Shown: positions 35,215 through 43,143 of the stretch, piece after piece
Position numbering within the stretch: position 1 is the first letter of the stretch
Layout: each line of letters opens with the position of its first letter
Assembly (NCBI GenBank): GCA_963716085.1
Contig: OY970288.1
Location: 4,526,001 to 4,590,000 of the forward strand
Length of the DNA stretch: 64,000 nt
Direction of reading: 5' to 3'
DNA from: Persicitalea sp963716085
GTDB taxonomy: Bacteria; Bacteroidota; Bacteroidia; Cytophagales; Spirosomataceae
Notes under the pieces: model-generated
The model's database searches: none
Seen by the model: only the letters and a program-made list of their open reading frames with translations
Told to the model about the DNA's origin: nothing
Translations under genes and position numbers: made by a program

Positions 35215-36186
35215 TTAGTTGGCGTAGGCACCCGCCAAGCCGTTGATGAAATTGTTATTGCCCGCTTTGTCCACGTGGTAATGGTACCCCCGCGTATCGT
35301 CATAATGCCCGCGGTTGGCGTCCAGATCGGTGTATTCCGTACCTGCTACGCTTAGTCTTTCGTAGATCCCGAAACCGTCCATCGCGTAGCCGATCATGGG
35401 GGCATGGCCGTCAGTCTGGGCGATTTGGGTTGTACCACCCGTTGCGGCATGGTAGTGGTAACCGGCGTTGGGGTTTATGTGTCCACCCGCGTCGTCGAAA
35501 GGAGCCAAGGTGTAGGCAGCCAGGATGACACTCACGGGAGCGGGCGCATCGAACACTACTCCATTGAACGCAATGCCTCGGGTCGAGGGGCCCCTTGCGC
35601 CTCCCGGTCCGGTGGCGAAGGTATAGGAAGTGCTCAGCTTCACGGGCGTGATGGGAATGTAGTAGGTGTTCGTGATCGAGGAAACGTAGGAGGGCAGGCA
35701 CTCCACGCAGTAGTTTTTGTAAGTTGCCCCTACGTTAGGATTGGCAGCCGCCTCACAATCTGCCTGGGTCAGGGTTCGGGTAACCGCCCCGGTAGTCGTG
35801 TTGTACATTTGCCAGGTTGGGTTATTGTAGAATGTGGCCAGGTTTTTTATGAATGCGCCATCCACATCGTACACATTGCCGTCAGACAACCATATCCCGC
35901 CCTTGGTAGCGTCGTCGGAAATATTGGTCGGGCACCAGGGGCCTCTGGTGTGGTCGGCCGGGTCGCTTTTCGTCACGATTTTGTAACAGGCGGCCGTCGT
36001 GCCGTTTGAAAGCGTACGGTTTTCGGTGGTGACCGTTACCGACCCGGTGGAGGTCAGGAATTTTGTGCCATCGACATTGATTACCGTGCCAGTCTCGTCA
36101 ACCGGCGTAACATCGTCGTCGTCTTCTTTGCAGCCAAGCAGCAGAAAGACCAGGGCGAGTGCGAACATTGAATTTTTGTAAGCCAT
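35215..36186 (-). CDS. YHYH-domain lipoprotein (long type)
   Basis: The 323-residue protein has a lipobox (LVFLLLGC) and an acidic leader, then a Cys-bearing middle region (RGPWCPTNISD, NYCVECLPSYVSS) and a YHYH domain with NAGYHYHAATGG and RGYHYHVDKAG. It is nearly collinear with 33512-34579 but lacks the Pro/Gly-rich insert. Matching segments include DATKGGIWLSDGNVYDVDGAF. The invariant four-Cys pattern around the middle could form disulphides or, less likely, bind a metal. It precedes the DUF6702-like gene in the operon. Confidence 0.88.
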   Translation of the reverse strand: MAYKNSMFALALVFLLLGCKEDDDDVTPVDETGTVINVDGTKFLTSTGSVTVTTENRTLSNGTTAACYKIVTKSDPADHTRGPWCPTNISDDATKGGIWLSDGNVYDVDGAFIKNLATFYNNPTWQMYNTTTGAVTRTLTQADCEAAANPNVGATYKNYCVECLPSYVSSITNTYYIPITPVKLSTSYTFATGPGGARGPSTRGIAFNGVVFDAPAPVSVILAAYTLAPFDDAGGHINPNAGYHYHAATGGTTQIAQTDGHAPMIGYAMDGFGIYERLSVAGTEYTDLDANRGHYDDTRGYHYHVDKAGNNNFINGLAGAYAN

Positions 36187-36248
36187 GATTTTAGTTTTTT
36201 AGAGTAGATAGTTGTCGTCAGTATTTACCTGCATTCGTTCGGAGATTC

Positions 36249-36554
36249 TTATTGTCCTCCCTGCCTCTGCTGAGGCCTTTGCCCATTGGGTTTTGGTGCT
36301 TTGTCGAGCTCCGTTTTGGTGATGAATCCGTCACCATCCGCATCGATTTTCGCGAAGTCATTCGCCAGCGGACCTTTCACTTCCGATTTTGACAGTTTAC
36401 TGTCTTTATTGCTGTCCATCTGGGCAAACAGTTGCTCGCTGGAAGGTGGACCACCATTGGCTTGGCCGTTGGCGGCAGCTTTTTTTGTCGACGAACAACT
36501 GACCGCCGAGGCGATAATTACCGCGCAAAAGGCAGGGATCATTAGCTTTTTCAT
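36249..36554 (-). CDS. EF-hand lipoprotein
   Basis: The 101-residue protein has a lipobox (IASAVSC), a short Ala/Gly spacer and two canonical EF-hand loops (DSNKDSKLSKSE and DADGDGFITKTE), ending in a Gln/Pro-rich tail. EF hands bind calcium; in this form the protein may be a surface or periplasmic calcium buffer or adaptor. Its 5' side is 54 bases from the left end of the IS4 element, so the original upstream sequence has been moved away. It may be transcribed with the YHYH genes downstream. Confidence 0.9.
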   Translation of the reverse strand: MKKLMIPAFCAVIIASAVSCSSTKKAAANGQANGGPPSSEQLFAQMDSNKDSKLSKSEVKGPLANDFAKIDADGDGFITKTELDKAPKPNGQRPQQRQGGQ

Positions 36555-36607
36555 AGTTTTATATTGATTTGATTTTGATAAATTAAATTAATGGGTTTAT
36601 GAGAGGA

Positions 36608-37805
36608 TACTGTACCCGAAGAAAATTGGCATAAAAAACAAAAAGGCTGACCTTTGAAGCGACCAAGCATCAAAACCAGCCTTTGAGGATGACAGAAATC
36701 ATCAACGCCCAAGTTATACAAATTTTCGATATCGTGCCCTTGGCGGCGAATTTAGCGCGAAAAAAATTCATCTCCGGCTTTCTGACTGGGCTTATAAATA
36801 GCAGAAAAGTACAATTCAAGGAGATCGCCCTGCATATGTCTTCTAAGGCAAAAGACGAATCCGTAGAGCGAAAGATACAGTCGTTTTTCAAGGATTTTGT
36901 ATTTGATTATGACAAAGTCTGCTTGTTACTTTTGCTGTTTTTACCTAAGAGTAAACTTGATTTATGCATAGACAGGACGGAGTGGGATTTCGGCGTTTAT
37001 CAGTGTAATATCTTGATGATAGTCGCAAAGTGTGGCTCGGTTGGAATTCCGCTGTATTGGAAGCTCCTCGATAATAAATCTGGCAACAGCAACTGGCTTG
37101 ACCGATGTGACTTGTTGGATAAACTGGTGAACGTAATTGGGAAAGAACGGATAAATACGATTATCGGTGACCGAGAATTTATTGGACTTGAATGGATCAA
37201 ATACCTAAAATCCAATAATATAGACTATTGTATGCGTGTTCCGAAGAGTCACTTGATAACTTTAAAAAATGGAGACGTTTTTTCAATAGGTGAGCTTTTG
37301 AGCAAACAAAGCGAAAGGTATTTCCAAGATTGCATGGTGGACGGTGTCTGGGGTAATTCTATGCTAAAAACACTAGTAAAGGGAGATTTTTTGTTTTTGA
37401 TAGGGAATCTTCCAGCCAAAAACTTAGGTGAAACTTATAGGAAACGCTGGTCAATAGAAGTACTCTTTCAGAGTTTCAAAAAAAGAGGGTTTGACTTGGA
37501 AAGTACACATTTGAAAAGCAGTGATAAATTGAGTAAATTATTGGTCTTCGTTAGCATAGCGGTCGCAATATGTGTGAAAGTTGGTGAACTTCATCATGAA
37601 AAAGTACAAAATATAAAGATTAAGAAGCACGGCTATAAAGCGAACAGTTTTTTTAGGAAGGGACTTGACATTTTGCGGAGTGGACTTAAAAACCCAAAAG
37701 AGAGTTTTACTCAATTCTGGCAGGAGTGCATAAGTTCGTTCGTCAGGTGGATCATACTTCAAATAACTTATAATCAGAATTTTATAAAAATACTCGGGTA
37801 GAGTA
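36608..37805. mobile_element. IS4-family insertion sequence, complete
   Basis: The ~1.2-kb element has imperfect terminal inverted repeats (TACTGTACCCGA at 36608-36619 and TCGGGTAGAGTA at 37794-37805, 11 of 12 matching). A 9-base direct repeat, ATGAGAGGA, flanks it on both sides (36599-36607 and 37806-37814), the target duplication expected of IS4 elements. It sits between the EF-hand gene and the YHYH gene 37819-38577, right after the latter's stop. It splits the minus-strand YHYH cluster. Confidence 0.85.
36689..37801 (+). CDS. IS4-family transposase
   Basis: The 370-residue transposase (ATG at 36689) has an N-terminal helical region, then the DDE catalytic core: Asp in LDLCIDRTEWDFG, Asp in TIIGDREFIG, and Glu in YRKRWSIEVLFQSFK, the latter matching the IS4 signature Y-x2-R-x3-E-x6-K exactly. 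The C-terminal region is rich in Lys and hydrophobic. No stop or frameshift is visible, so it should be active. It faces the opposite way to the YHYH cluster genes. Its AT-rich composition differs from the neighbours, as expected for a recent arrival. Confidence 0.93.
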   Translation: MTEIINAQVIQIFDIVPLAANLARKKFISGFLTGLINSRKVQFKEIALHMSSKAKDESVERKIQSFFKDFVFDYDKVCLLLLLFLPKSKLDLCIDRTEWDFGVYQCNILMIVAKCGSVGIPLYWKLLDNKSGNSNWLDRCDLLDKLVNVIGKERINTIIGDREFIGLEWIKYLKSNNIDYCMRVPKSHLITLKNGDVFSIGELLSKQSERYFQDCMVDGVWGNSMLKTLVKGDFLFLIGNLPAKNLGETYRKRWSIEVLFQSFKKRGFDLESTHLKSSDKLSKLLVFVSIAVAICVKVGELHHEKVQNIKIKKHGYKANSFFRKGLDILRSGLKNPKESFTQFWQECISSFVRWIILQITYNQNFIKILG

Positions 37806-37818
37806 ATGAGAGGATCAT

Positions 37819-38577
37819 CTACTGCGTAAATGTGCCTTTGGTACCGTAATACGACCCCGCTTTCAGCACATAATACCCGGTATTCAGGTAGTTTACATTG
37901 CTGGCGTGGTAGTGATAAATCCCGTCGGGGAAATCCTGGGTTGGCCCGGTATGTCCGCCGTACGTATCCAGGGTCGGGTACACCCCGGTCGTGTCTTTTC
38001 GGCCGTAGATTGGAAAGCCGTCCCTCAGAAAGCCGATCAGTTTGGCGTCGTCGGAGCTGGTGTACCGGCCGGTGGTGTGGTAGTGGTAGTCCTGGCCGGG
38101 GCCGGGATGCGCGCCCGAGTAGTCGAAAGTCGTGATCGTCAATGCGTCGAGTGCCACATTTCCGCCTTCCCGGTCATTGTAGATGGGAACCCCGTTGAGG
38201 GCCAAGCCTATGGCACCCAAGGTAGTCGCTTCGTGGGTCGAAGCCGCACCAGGCGTCACCGGAATCGTCATGGCGTAGTTGTGGGAAGTCATGCTGGTGT
38301 TCACATTGGCGTGGTAACCCGGCGGAAAGTCTTCGTACAAAGCATTGCCAATTCCCCAGTAAGGCGTCTTGTGATTGGGTAAACCGTTGCTTTTGAGCGT
38401 GATGCCACTTCCACTGGTGGAAATGGTAACGCCATTCGTGAAATTGGCCTGGACTACGCTGGTAATATCAGTTTGGCCCGACGACGTGGTTCCGGTAGCG
38501 TCCGGCGTGACGATGTCGTCACTGTCGCTGCACGCCAGCAGCGCGGCTACGCATACGGACAAGAGTATTTTTTTCAT
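37819..38577 (-). CDS. YHYH-domain lipoprotein (short type)
   Basis: From ATG 38577 (252 aa) the protein has a lipobox (AALLAC), a Ser/Thr-rich leader and a YHYH domain with QDYHYHTTGRYTS and GIYHYHASNVN. It is closely related to 40308-41084 and lacks the Cys-bearing middle of the long-type YHYH proteins. Matching segments include NGVPIYNDREGGNV and DDAKLIGFLRDGFPIYGRKD. A promoter-like motif is 39-65 bases upstream. Its stop codon is next to the IS4 target duplication, so transcript end and any downstream coupling were altered. Confidence 0.88.
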   Translation of the reverse strand: MKKILLSVCVAALLACSDSDDIVTPDATGTTSSGQTDITSVVQANFTNGVTISTSGSGITLKSNGLPNHKTPYWGIGNALYEDFPPGYHANVNTSMTSHNYAMTIPVTPGAASTHEATTLGAIGLALNGVPIYNDREGGNVALDALTITTFDYSGAHPGPGQDYHYHTTGRYTSSDDAKLIGFLRDGFPIYGRKDTTGVYPTLDTYGGHTGPTQDFPDGIYHYHASNVNYLNTGYYVLKAGSYYGTKGTFTQ

Positions 38578-38615
38578 TGGTTGGTTATTTGGGAATTGGT
38601 GGTACTTGCTTCTTT

Positions 38616-38642
38616 GTACGACAGGAAAATGCAAATCCTTCG
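38616..38642 (-). promoter_or_regulatory. Shared two-part promoter-like motif, copy 2 (upstream of a YHYH gene)
   Basis: On the minus strand CGAAGGATTT (38633-38642) is followed after 11 bases by TCGTAC (38616-38621), 39 bases before the ATG of the YHYH lipoprotein at 38577. The layout equals that of copies 1 and 3. Confidence 0.7.
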
Positions 38643-38724
38643 CTCGGTTTTTATTTTTTCAAATAAAAATGAGAGTCAGGATGAGACCTGTGCTTGGAAG
38701 CACTTCCTCTTCCCGCATTCCGCC

Positions 38725-39023
38725 TCACCTCGCACTCGCTTTGATCGGACAGCCAATGGCCTTGGTGAAATCAGGACTTGGTTTTGTCCCCATTTCGAGG
38801 GCGGCAATCGCGTTCTCCACGTATTTCACTTTCACATGCTCGGCAGACCGGGCATTGTCATCGATGGTGCCGATACACCGCACGACAAGTTGTTTATCCA
38901 GTAAAAACACGTGTGGGGTTCTGAGTGCTCCGTATTGAGGCCGTCTACTTTAACCGGAGCACTTGAAGACATCGTCAGCGCCAGGAAACCAATTCCATAG
39001 ACTGATAAACTAAATACGTTCAT
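38725..39023 (-). pseudogene. Redoxin (AhpC/TSA-type) gene with an internal deletion and frameshift
   Basis: The C-terminal part of a redoxin is clear in one frame: QYGALRTPHVFLLDK, RCIGTIDDNARSAEHV and the ending FTKAIGCPIKASAR. It is preceded by a TAA in its own frame. A separate overlapping frame from ATG 39023 encodes the signal-like N-terminus (MNVFSLSVYGIGFLALTMSS) and runs out of frame into it. The thioredoxin-fold core with the active-site cysteines is missing, so the gene has lost its middle. It is downstream of the SCO1 gene, with which redoxins are commonly paired. Confidence 0.72.
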
Positions 39024-39086
39024 TGCTTTGCGGGATATGTACGCGGTGCCAGTGAATCGTCAATGCCATAAGGCGGAATAATCGAC

Positions 39087-39707
39087 TTATTCAAGTTCCA
39101 GTACCTTGATATCGGCTACCAGCGATTCCATACTGCTTGGATCCAATCCATTGTAAATACCCCGGATTCGGCGGTCGCTGTCGATCAGGACGAAATTTTC
39201 CGTGTGCAGAAAGACATCGTTATCGCGCTCGAGTCCTTCATCTTCTTCCACGAAATAATACTTTCTACCCAAGTCATAAATTTCGTCCCGCTCGCCCGTA
39301 AGTAGCTTCCACTTGTCGAAGTTCACGCCTTTTTCAGCGGCGTATTTTTGTAAAACGGCAGGCGTGTCTTTGTCGGGCATGACGCTGTGCGAGAGAAGTA
39401 CGATGTTATCGTCGTCCAAAAACTCTTTTTGCAAACCCGCCATGCTCACGGCCAGTTTGGGACAGATACCCGGACAGGCGGTGAAGAAAAAATCGACCAC
39501 GCTGATCTTTCCGGCGATGGCTTTTTCCGTGAACGATTCTCCTTTTTGGTCCGTCAAATTAAAGGATCGGATTTGGTGAAAAGTATCGGCTTCCATCTTC
39601 CAGCGCGGGGTAAAGTCGGCAGAATCGTAGTAGGGTAGTTTGCGCTCGGCTTGCTGATTGCAGCCTGCCAACGTCATTACGCCCAGCATAAAAAGGAGCT
39701 TTTTCAT
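39087..39707 (-). CDS. SCO1/SenC family copper-binding lipoprotein
   Basis: The 206-residue protein has a lipobox (LAGC) and a thioredoxin-like domain with the copper site CPGIC (in FFFTACPGICPKL) and the distal His in FLHTENFVLID. SCO proteins deliver copper to or maintain the Cu(A) site of cytochrome oxidase, or act in periplasmic redox control. It overlaps the YwqK-like gene upstream by four bases (ATGA), so the two are translated together. In Bacteroidota, SCO genes often neighbour YHYH genes, which supports a link to copper or redox chemistry. Confidence 0.92.
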   Translation of the reverse strand: MKKLLFMLGVMTLAGCNQQAERKLPYYDSADFTPRWKMEADTFHQIRSFNLTDQKGESFTEKAIAGKISVVDFFFTACPGICPKLAVSMAGLQKEFLDDDNIVLLSHSVMPDKDTPAVLQKYAAEKGVNFDKWKLLTGERDEIYDLGRKYYFVEEDEGLERDNDVFLHTENFVLIDSDRRIRGIYNGLDPSSMESLVADIKVLELE

Positions 39708-40336
39708 TTCAGTTTTTCGTCTTTAAGCGTGTAGCAAAGCGCGGCTTTCTGCAAGCCGTACCGGATGCCGTCTTTCACTTCGTAGTTGATGTACGACTTG
39801 CCGTTGATGCGCCAGGCGCGCTGCATTCCGTCTTCTTTATCGTCCTTATAGTTCAGGAAAGCGTACGGCGCTCCGCTTTCGTACCACTGTTTTTGCAACC
39901 CTTCCCGCTTGTCGTTGTAATAAATGAAATCGAACTTCCGGTTTCCGTTTTCCCAGTAGCCAAAGTGCCGTCCGTAGCTAACGTTCTCCTTATACGTTCG
40001 ACTGTCCCGCAACTTACCATCAGGATAAAAGGATTTTGAAACGCCGTGCTGCATTCCGTCGAGGAATGATTCGACACTACTCACCGACTCGTTCTCGTGT
40101 TTTTTTTGGATAAAGCCAGAGAATGGCTTTCCCGTCAGATAGAAAATGCCGTTTTCCAATTTCAACCCGGGATTATCCCACGACACCGTATCTTTTGCAA
40201 TCTGTGAAACATCCACTGTCCCAAAATCCGGAGTCAGACTTTCCTTACCGAGATTAGGCAGGCCAAACGCAACGAGGAAAGCAATAATCACTGCATCCAC
40301 GATTACGTTAAAAAGTAAAAGTCCCCTTAGTCCCAT
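39704..40336 (-). CDS. Membrane-anchored YwqK/MORN-repeat protein
   Basis: The 210-residue protein has an N-terminal membrane segment (LLLFNVIVDAVIIAFLVAF) and about four MORN-like or YwqK repeats with the pattern DG-Q-G-x-FYPDGKL or YWENGNRKF, YESGAPYAFL. Such repeats are seen in the so-called YwqK antitoxin family, but that label comes from one system; a simple scaffold role is likelier here. It overlaps the SCO1 start by four bases and the upstream YHYH gene by 29 bases, so it is the middle of a three-gene unit. Confidence 0.72.
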   Translation of the reverse strand: MGLRGLLLFNVIVDAVIIAFLVAFGLPNLGKESLTPDFGTVDVSQIAKDTVSWDNPGLKLENGIFYLTGKPFSGFIQKKHENESVSSVESFLDGMQHGVSKSFYPDGKLRDSRTYKENVSYGRHFGYWENGNRKFDFIYYNDKREGLQKQWYESGAPYAFLNYKDDKEDGMQRAWRINGKSYINYEVKDGIRYGLQKAALCYTLKDEKLK

Positions 40337-41084
40337 GATAGCTGCCTGATTTTAAAATATAATAACCCGAGTTCAAATAATTCGTGGTCGAGCTGTGGTA
40401 GTGGTAAATCCCGTCGGCGAAATCGGCGGTTGCCGTGGTGTGCCCGCCGTTCGCATCCAGGTTGGAAGGGTAGGTTCCGTCCATATCCTTCCGCCCGTAG
40501 AGGGGAAACCCGTCCCGCAGGAAACCGATGAGTTTGGCGTCGTCCTTGGAGGTAAAATCTCCGTCGGAGTGGTAGTGATACAAGGCACCGGGGCCGCCAT
40601 GCGCGCCCGCCCGGTCGAAGGTGTTGAGGACCCCCGCATCCACGGGCACGTTGCCTCCTTCCCGGTCGTTGTAGATAGCCACGCCGTTCAGCGCCATGCC
40701 GATCGGCCCCAGCGAGGTGGCCTCCTTGGTCGATGCTTCCGTGGGCGTGGTGGTGAGCGTCATGGTAAAGTTTTGCGCGGCCAAATTACCGGGCGTCAGA
40801 CTTTTACCAGCGGTTTGCGCTTCGTACAGCGCATTCCCAACGCCCCAGTAGGGCGTCACGTGGTCGGGAACGCCTTCTGATTTTAGCGTAATCGTATTGC
40901 CGCTCGTCGAAACGGTCACCATACTTTTGTAGCTGGCCTTGACCACATCGGTGATCGTGGTAGCACCTGCCACCGGGTCTATTTCAGTAACGTCGTCGTC
41001 TTTGGAGCAGGCCGTAATCAGAACTACTGAGAAAACAATGACCGAGACGAGCGTAAGCGCTGGATTAAAAGCTGATTTTTTCAT
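40308..41084 (-). CDS. YHYH-domain lipoprotein (short type)
   Basis: The 258-residue protein has a lipobox (VVLITAC), an acidic leader and the YHYH domain with ALYHYHSDGDFTS and GIYHYHSSTTN. It is the close paralogue of 37819-38577, matching in PYWGVGNALYE, SLGPIGMALNG, IYNDREGGNV, DDAKLIGFLRDGFPLYGRKD and the ending YILKSGSYHGTKGTFTF. A promoter-like motif is 46-72 bases upstream. Its end overlaps the YwqK-like gene by 29 bases. It heads the YHYH-YwqK-SCO1-redoxin unit. Confidence 0.88.
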   Translation of the reverse strand: MKKSAFNPALTLVSVIVFSVVLITACSKDDDVTEIDPVAGATTITDVVKASYKSMVTVSTSGNTITLKSEGVPDHVTPYWGVGNALYEAQTAGKSLTPGNLAAQNFTMTLTTTPTEASTKEATSLGPIGMALNGVAIYNDREGGNVPVDAGVLNTFDRAGAHGGPGALYHYHSDGDFTSKDDAKLIGFLRDGFPLYGRKDMDGTYPSNLDANGGHTTATADFADGIYHYHSSTTNYLNSGYYILKSGSYHGTKGTFTF

Positions 41085-41129
41085 TTGGAGAATCGTAGGT
41101 AGTTATCATTAAACGTGCTGTGTTTAGTG

Positions 41130-41156
41130 GTACGAGAAGAATCTTGAAATCCTTCG
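41130..41156 (-). promoter_or_regulatory. Shared two-part promoter-like motif, copy 3 (upstream of a YHYH operon)
   Basis: On the minus strand CGAAGGATTT (41147-41156) is followed after 11 bases by TCGTAC (41130-41135), 46 bases before the YHYH start at 41084. The two boxes and the spacing are identical to copies 1 and 2, while the flanks are unrelated. Confidence 0.7.
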
Positions 41157-41268
41157 GTGCAGTGAAAAAAGAAGGTGGATTTTCTCCCAAACTTCGGGAA
41201 TGCTCTTGTTGCCCGATGGAATCGAGGGCAGCATCGCCAGTCCGCCAAAAATTTTCGTGTCCAAATAA

Positions 41269-41703
41269 TTAATTCACGGTATATCTAACCAATACCAAAT
41301 TGTCCAGAACGACATCGGTGGACCAAATGAATTCGGCGTCATTGGATCCGTCATCGAATACATCCGTGAAGTTTGTGTAGGAAGGCTTGTTATTCACGCC
41401 GATCACCGCGTTGGTGTACGGCGTGGCGGCGGGCCAGGCTGAATCATCGAAGGCGGTTTCCATCCAGGTGGCGGGCACTTTCCAGTGCAAGGCGTAGTAT
41501 TGGGAACCATCATTCGCGTCGCTGGTGCTGCAATTGGTGGTGCTTCGTACAGCGCCATTCTCGGTGGGACACGACAAATCCTTGATGGGCGCGGTGTAGA
41601 AGGTTTGCGCCTTCCACTCTGTTTCGATGCAGTGGGCCACTACGCCCGGACCGACGTATTCAAGTACCAAGCCGTCGATCAGCCTGAAACGGTGAAGGTT
41701 CAT
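41269..41703 (-). CDS. Hypothetical protein, probably a C-terminal fragment
   Basis: The 144-residue frame starts at ATG 41703, with an in-frame stop six bases upstream. It lacks a signal peptide, although the sequence (KAQTFYTAPIKDLSCPTENG, HWKVPATWMETAFDDSAWP, WSTDVVLDNLVLVRYTVN) looks like the end of a large secreted beta-rich protein. The FDDSAWPxA pattern is common in such extracellular domains. It follows a terminator and has no clear promoter, so I read it as a remnant that has lost its N-terminus, but an intact short protein cannot be excluded. Confidence 0.45.
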   Translation of the reverse strand: MNLHRFRLIDGLVLEYVGPGVVAHCIETEWKAQTFYTAPIKDLSCPTENGAVRSTTNCSTSDANDGSQYYALHWKVPATWMETAFDDSAWPAATPYTNAVIGVNNKPSYTNFTDVFDDGSNDAEFIWSTDVVLDNLVLVRYTVN

Positions 41704-41721
41704 TTTTTAGATAAAAGCTCA

Positions 41722-41767
41722 CAAAAAAAGCGCCCCGGTCGGAAATAGCCTTTTTCCGATCGGGGCG
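41722..41767 (-). terminator. Rho-independent terminator of the small acidic gene
   Basis: A 14-bp near-perfect stem (41731-41744 with 41754-41767) is followed on the minus strand by seven T. It ends the transcript of 41786-41974, before the fragment at 41269-41703. Confidence 0.8.
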
Positions 41768-41785
41768 ATGCGTCTTGAAGTACCT

Positions 41786-41974
41786 TTATTCGTCGTCGTT
41801 GGCACTGGTGGTCGTGCCTTGGGTGCGTTCGGTTTGGTCATCCAGTTCCTCCCAGCCTTTCAGGGTACTCCGGTTTTCCTCTTTCGTGGTTTTGCCGTCG
41901 TCTTCAGTGGGGCCGTAACCTTTTTTTGCTACTTCCGAGCCCTCCGTATTTCGGTTTTTCTGATCGTTTTCCAT
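41786..41974 (-). CDS. Small acidic hydrophilic protein
   Basis: The 62-residue frame (ATG at 41974) encodes a highly charged, probably disordered protein rich in Glu, Asp, Lys, Thr and Asn (ENDQKNRNTEGSEVAKKG). A strong terminator 19 bases after the stop argues that it is a real transcript. No family is recognised; small proteins of this composition in Cytophagales are often stress-related, but nothing here shows that. Confidence 0.5.
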   Translation of the reverse strand: MENDQKNRNTEGSEVAKKGYGPTEDDGKTTKEENRSTLKGWEELDDQTERTQGTTTSANDDE

Positions 41975-42195
41975 GCTATATTTTGGTTAGTTGATTGAGA
42001 ATATCTTTATGAATAGAATCGTTAAAAAGATTGAGCCAAGTGCATTGATCTGTTTCAATATCCGTAGCGCTCGTCCAGCACCAAACGAGCCCTCGGGGCG
42101 GAGCGAATTCTCAGACGCCCACGGGTTGGCGCCGGTGGAAGATTGGTGCTTTGCACGCGGAAATAAATCCCCCCCCACCCCTAAACCCCTACGCT

Positions 42196-43101
42196 ATGAA
42201 AATCCAAATCAAACTCCTGGCCGCCCTCGGACTGGGTCTCACCCTAAATGCCTGCGCGACGCTGAATGTGCACGAAATCAAGAATCTCGACCGTATGGCC
42301 TTTGCGCCGCTTCGGCTCGATCCCGATGTGGAGCCCGCTGATTTGCGGGTCGATGTGATCAGACAAACCACGCAGGTGGGTACCGGACAAAATAGGCAAA
42401 CGGTGGCCGTAGCTTACGATCCGATGGGTTTCAACCTGGGCAACGGTCTTTTTTACGATCTGAACGCAAATTTTGCTCTCCGCCTCGACCATTTGTTGGG
42501 CTTTGCCGACGAAGACAACTTCACGCTTAGCAAGGCCACGGCCAACTCTTTCTTGAACAACGGCCTGGAAGTGTACTCGCTGGCCAATGATTCGCTGACC
42601 TTGACGCGGAATGGCCGCCGCCGCAGTCGGCCGCAGTACCACACCGAGGGTCCGGCGGACAGCCTGACCTATCGGCGGAAAAATAACTTCAAATACGCGA
42701 TTGCGGAGCGGGATTCGGCGCTGGTACTTCGCAACCGAAGACGGGAAAAACAGACGATCGTCATGGAAGACGAAAACCGCTACCATGTGCAGCGCTGGCT
42801 ATGGAAGGAGGATTTTTCGCAGCAGGGCAACGAGATTACCCTACATGACAGGTACCTGGTAGCGCTTAGCACCGATCAAAAAACGATGACGGTCTACCGA
42901 TTGCGTCGCCGCGGTCGCCGGACTACGCTCAGGACCATTGTGCGAAGCCAAAACAAGCTGTTCATCTACTCAAGAAAGTACCGAGGCTTGGCGCTGGAAT
43001 TCGGCAATCGTACCATGACGATATACAATAACAAAACACTGTTGTCCCGCTACGAACTGGAAATTCCAAAAAAGGAGGGTAGTGCTAGTACGACTCCTTA
43101 A
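42196..43101 (+). CDS. Hypothetical lipoprotein
   Basis: The ATG at 42196 gives 301 residues with a lipobox (LTLNAC). The mature chain is rich in Arg, Asn and Asp with repeating short strands (VDVIRQTTQVG, TVAVAYDPMGFNLG, RYHVQRWLWKEDF) and an Arg-rich block (YRLRRRGRRTTLRTIVR). No family is recognised. It is separate from threonine aldolase, whose gene follows after 42 bases in the same direction, so co-transcription is possible. A start at 42151 in the same frame would add a non-signal leader and is unlikely. Confidence 0.65.
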   Translation: MKIQIKLLAALGLGLTLNACATLNVHEIKNLDRMAFAPLRLDPDVEPADLRVDVIRQTTQVGTGQNRQTVAVAYDPMGFNLGNGLFYDLNANFALRLDHLLGFADEDNFTLSKATANSFLNNGLEVYSLANDSLTLTRNGRRRSRPQYHTEGPADSLTYRRKNNFKYAIAERDSALVLRNRRREKQTIVMEDENRYHVQRWLWKEDFSQQGNEITLHDRYLVALSTDQKTMTVYRLRRRGRRTTLRTIVRSQNKLFIYSRKYRGLALEFGNRTMTIYNNKTLLSRYELEIPKKEGSASTTP

Positions 43102-43143
43102 CTTCGCGGCCAAATTCCAACCGTTAAGCTAACCCCCTGCCTC

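Noticed and set aside
38375..38938. A 187-residue plus-strand frame upstream of the YHYH gene 37819-38577
   Set aside because: It mixes antisense of a YHYH gene, a promoter and a pseudogene and has no domain.
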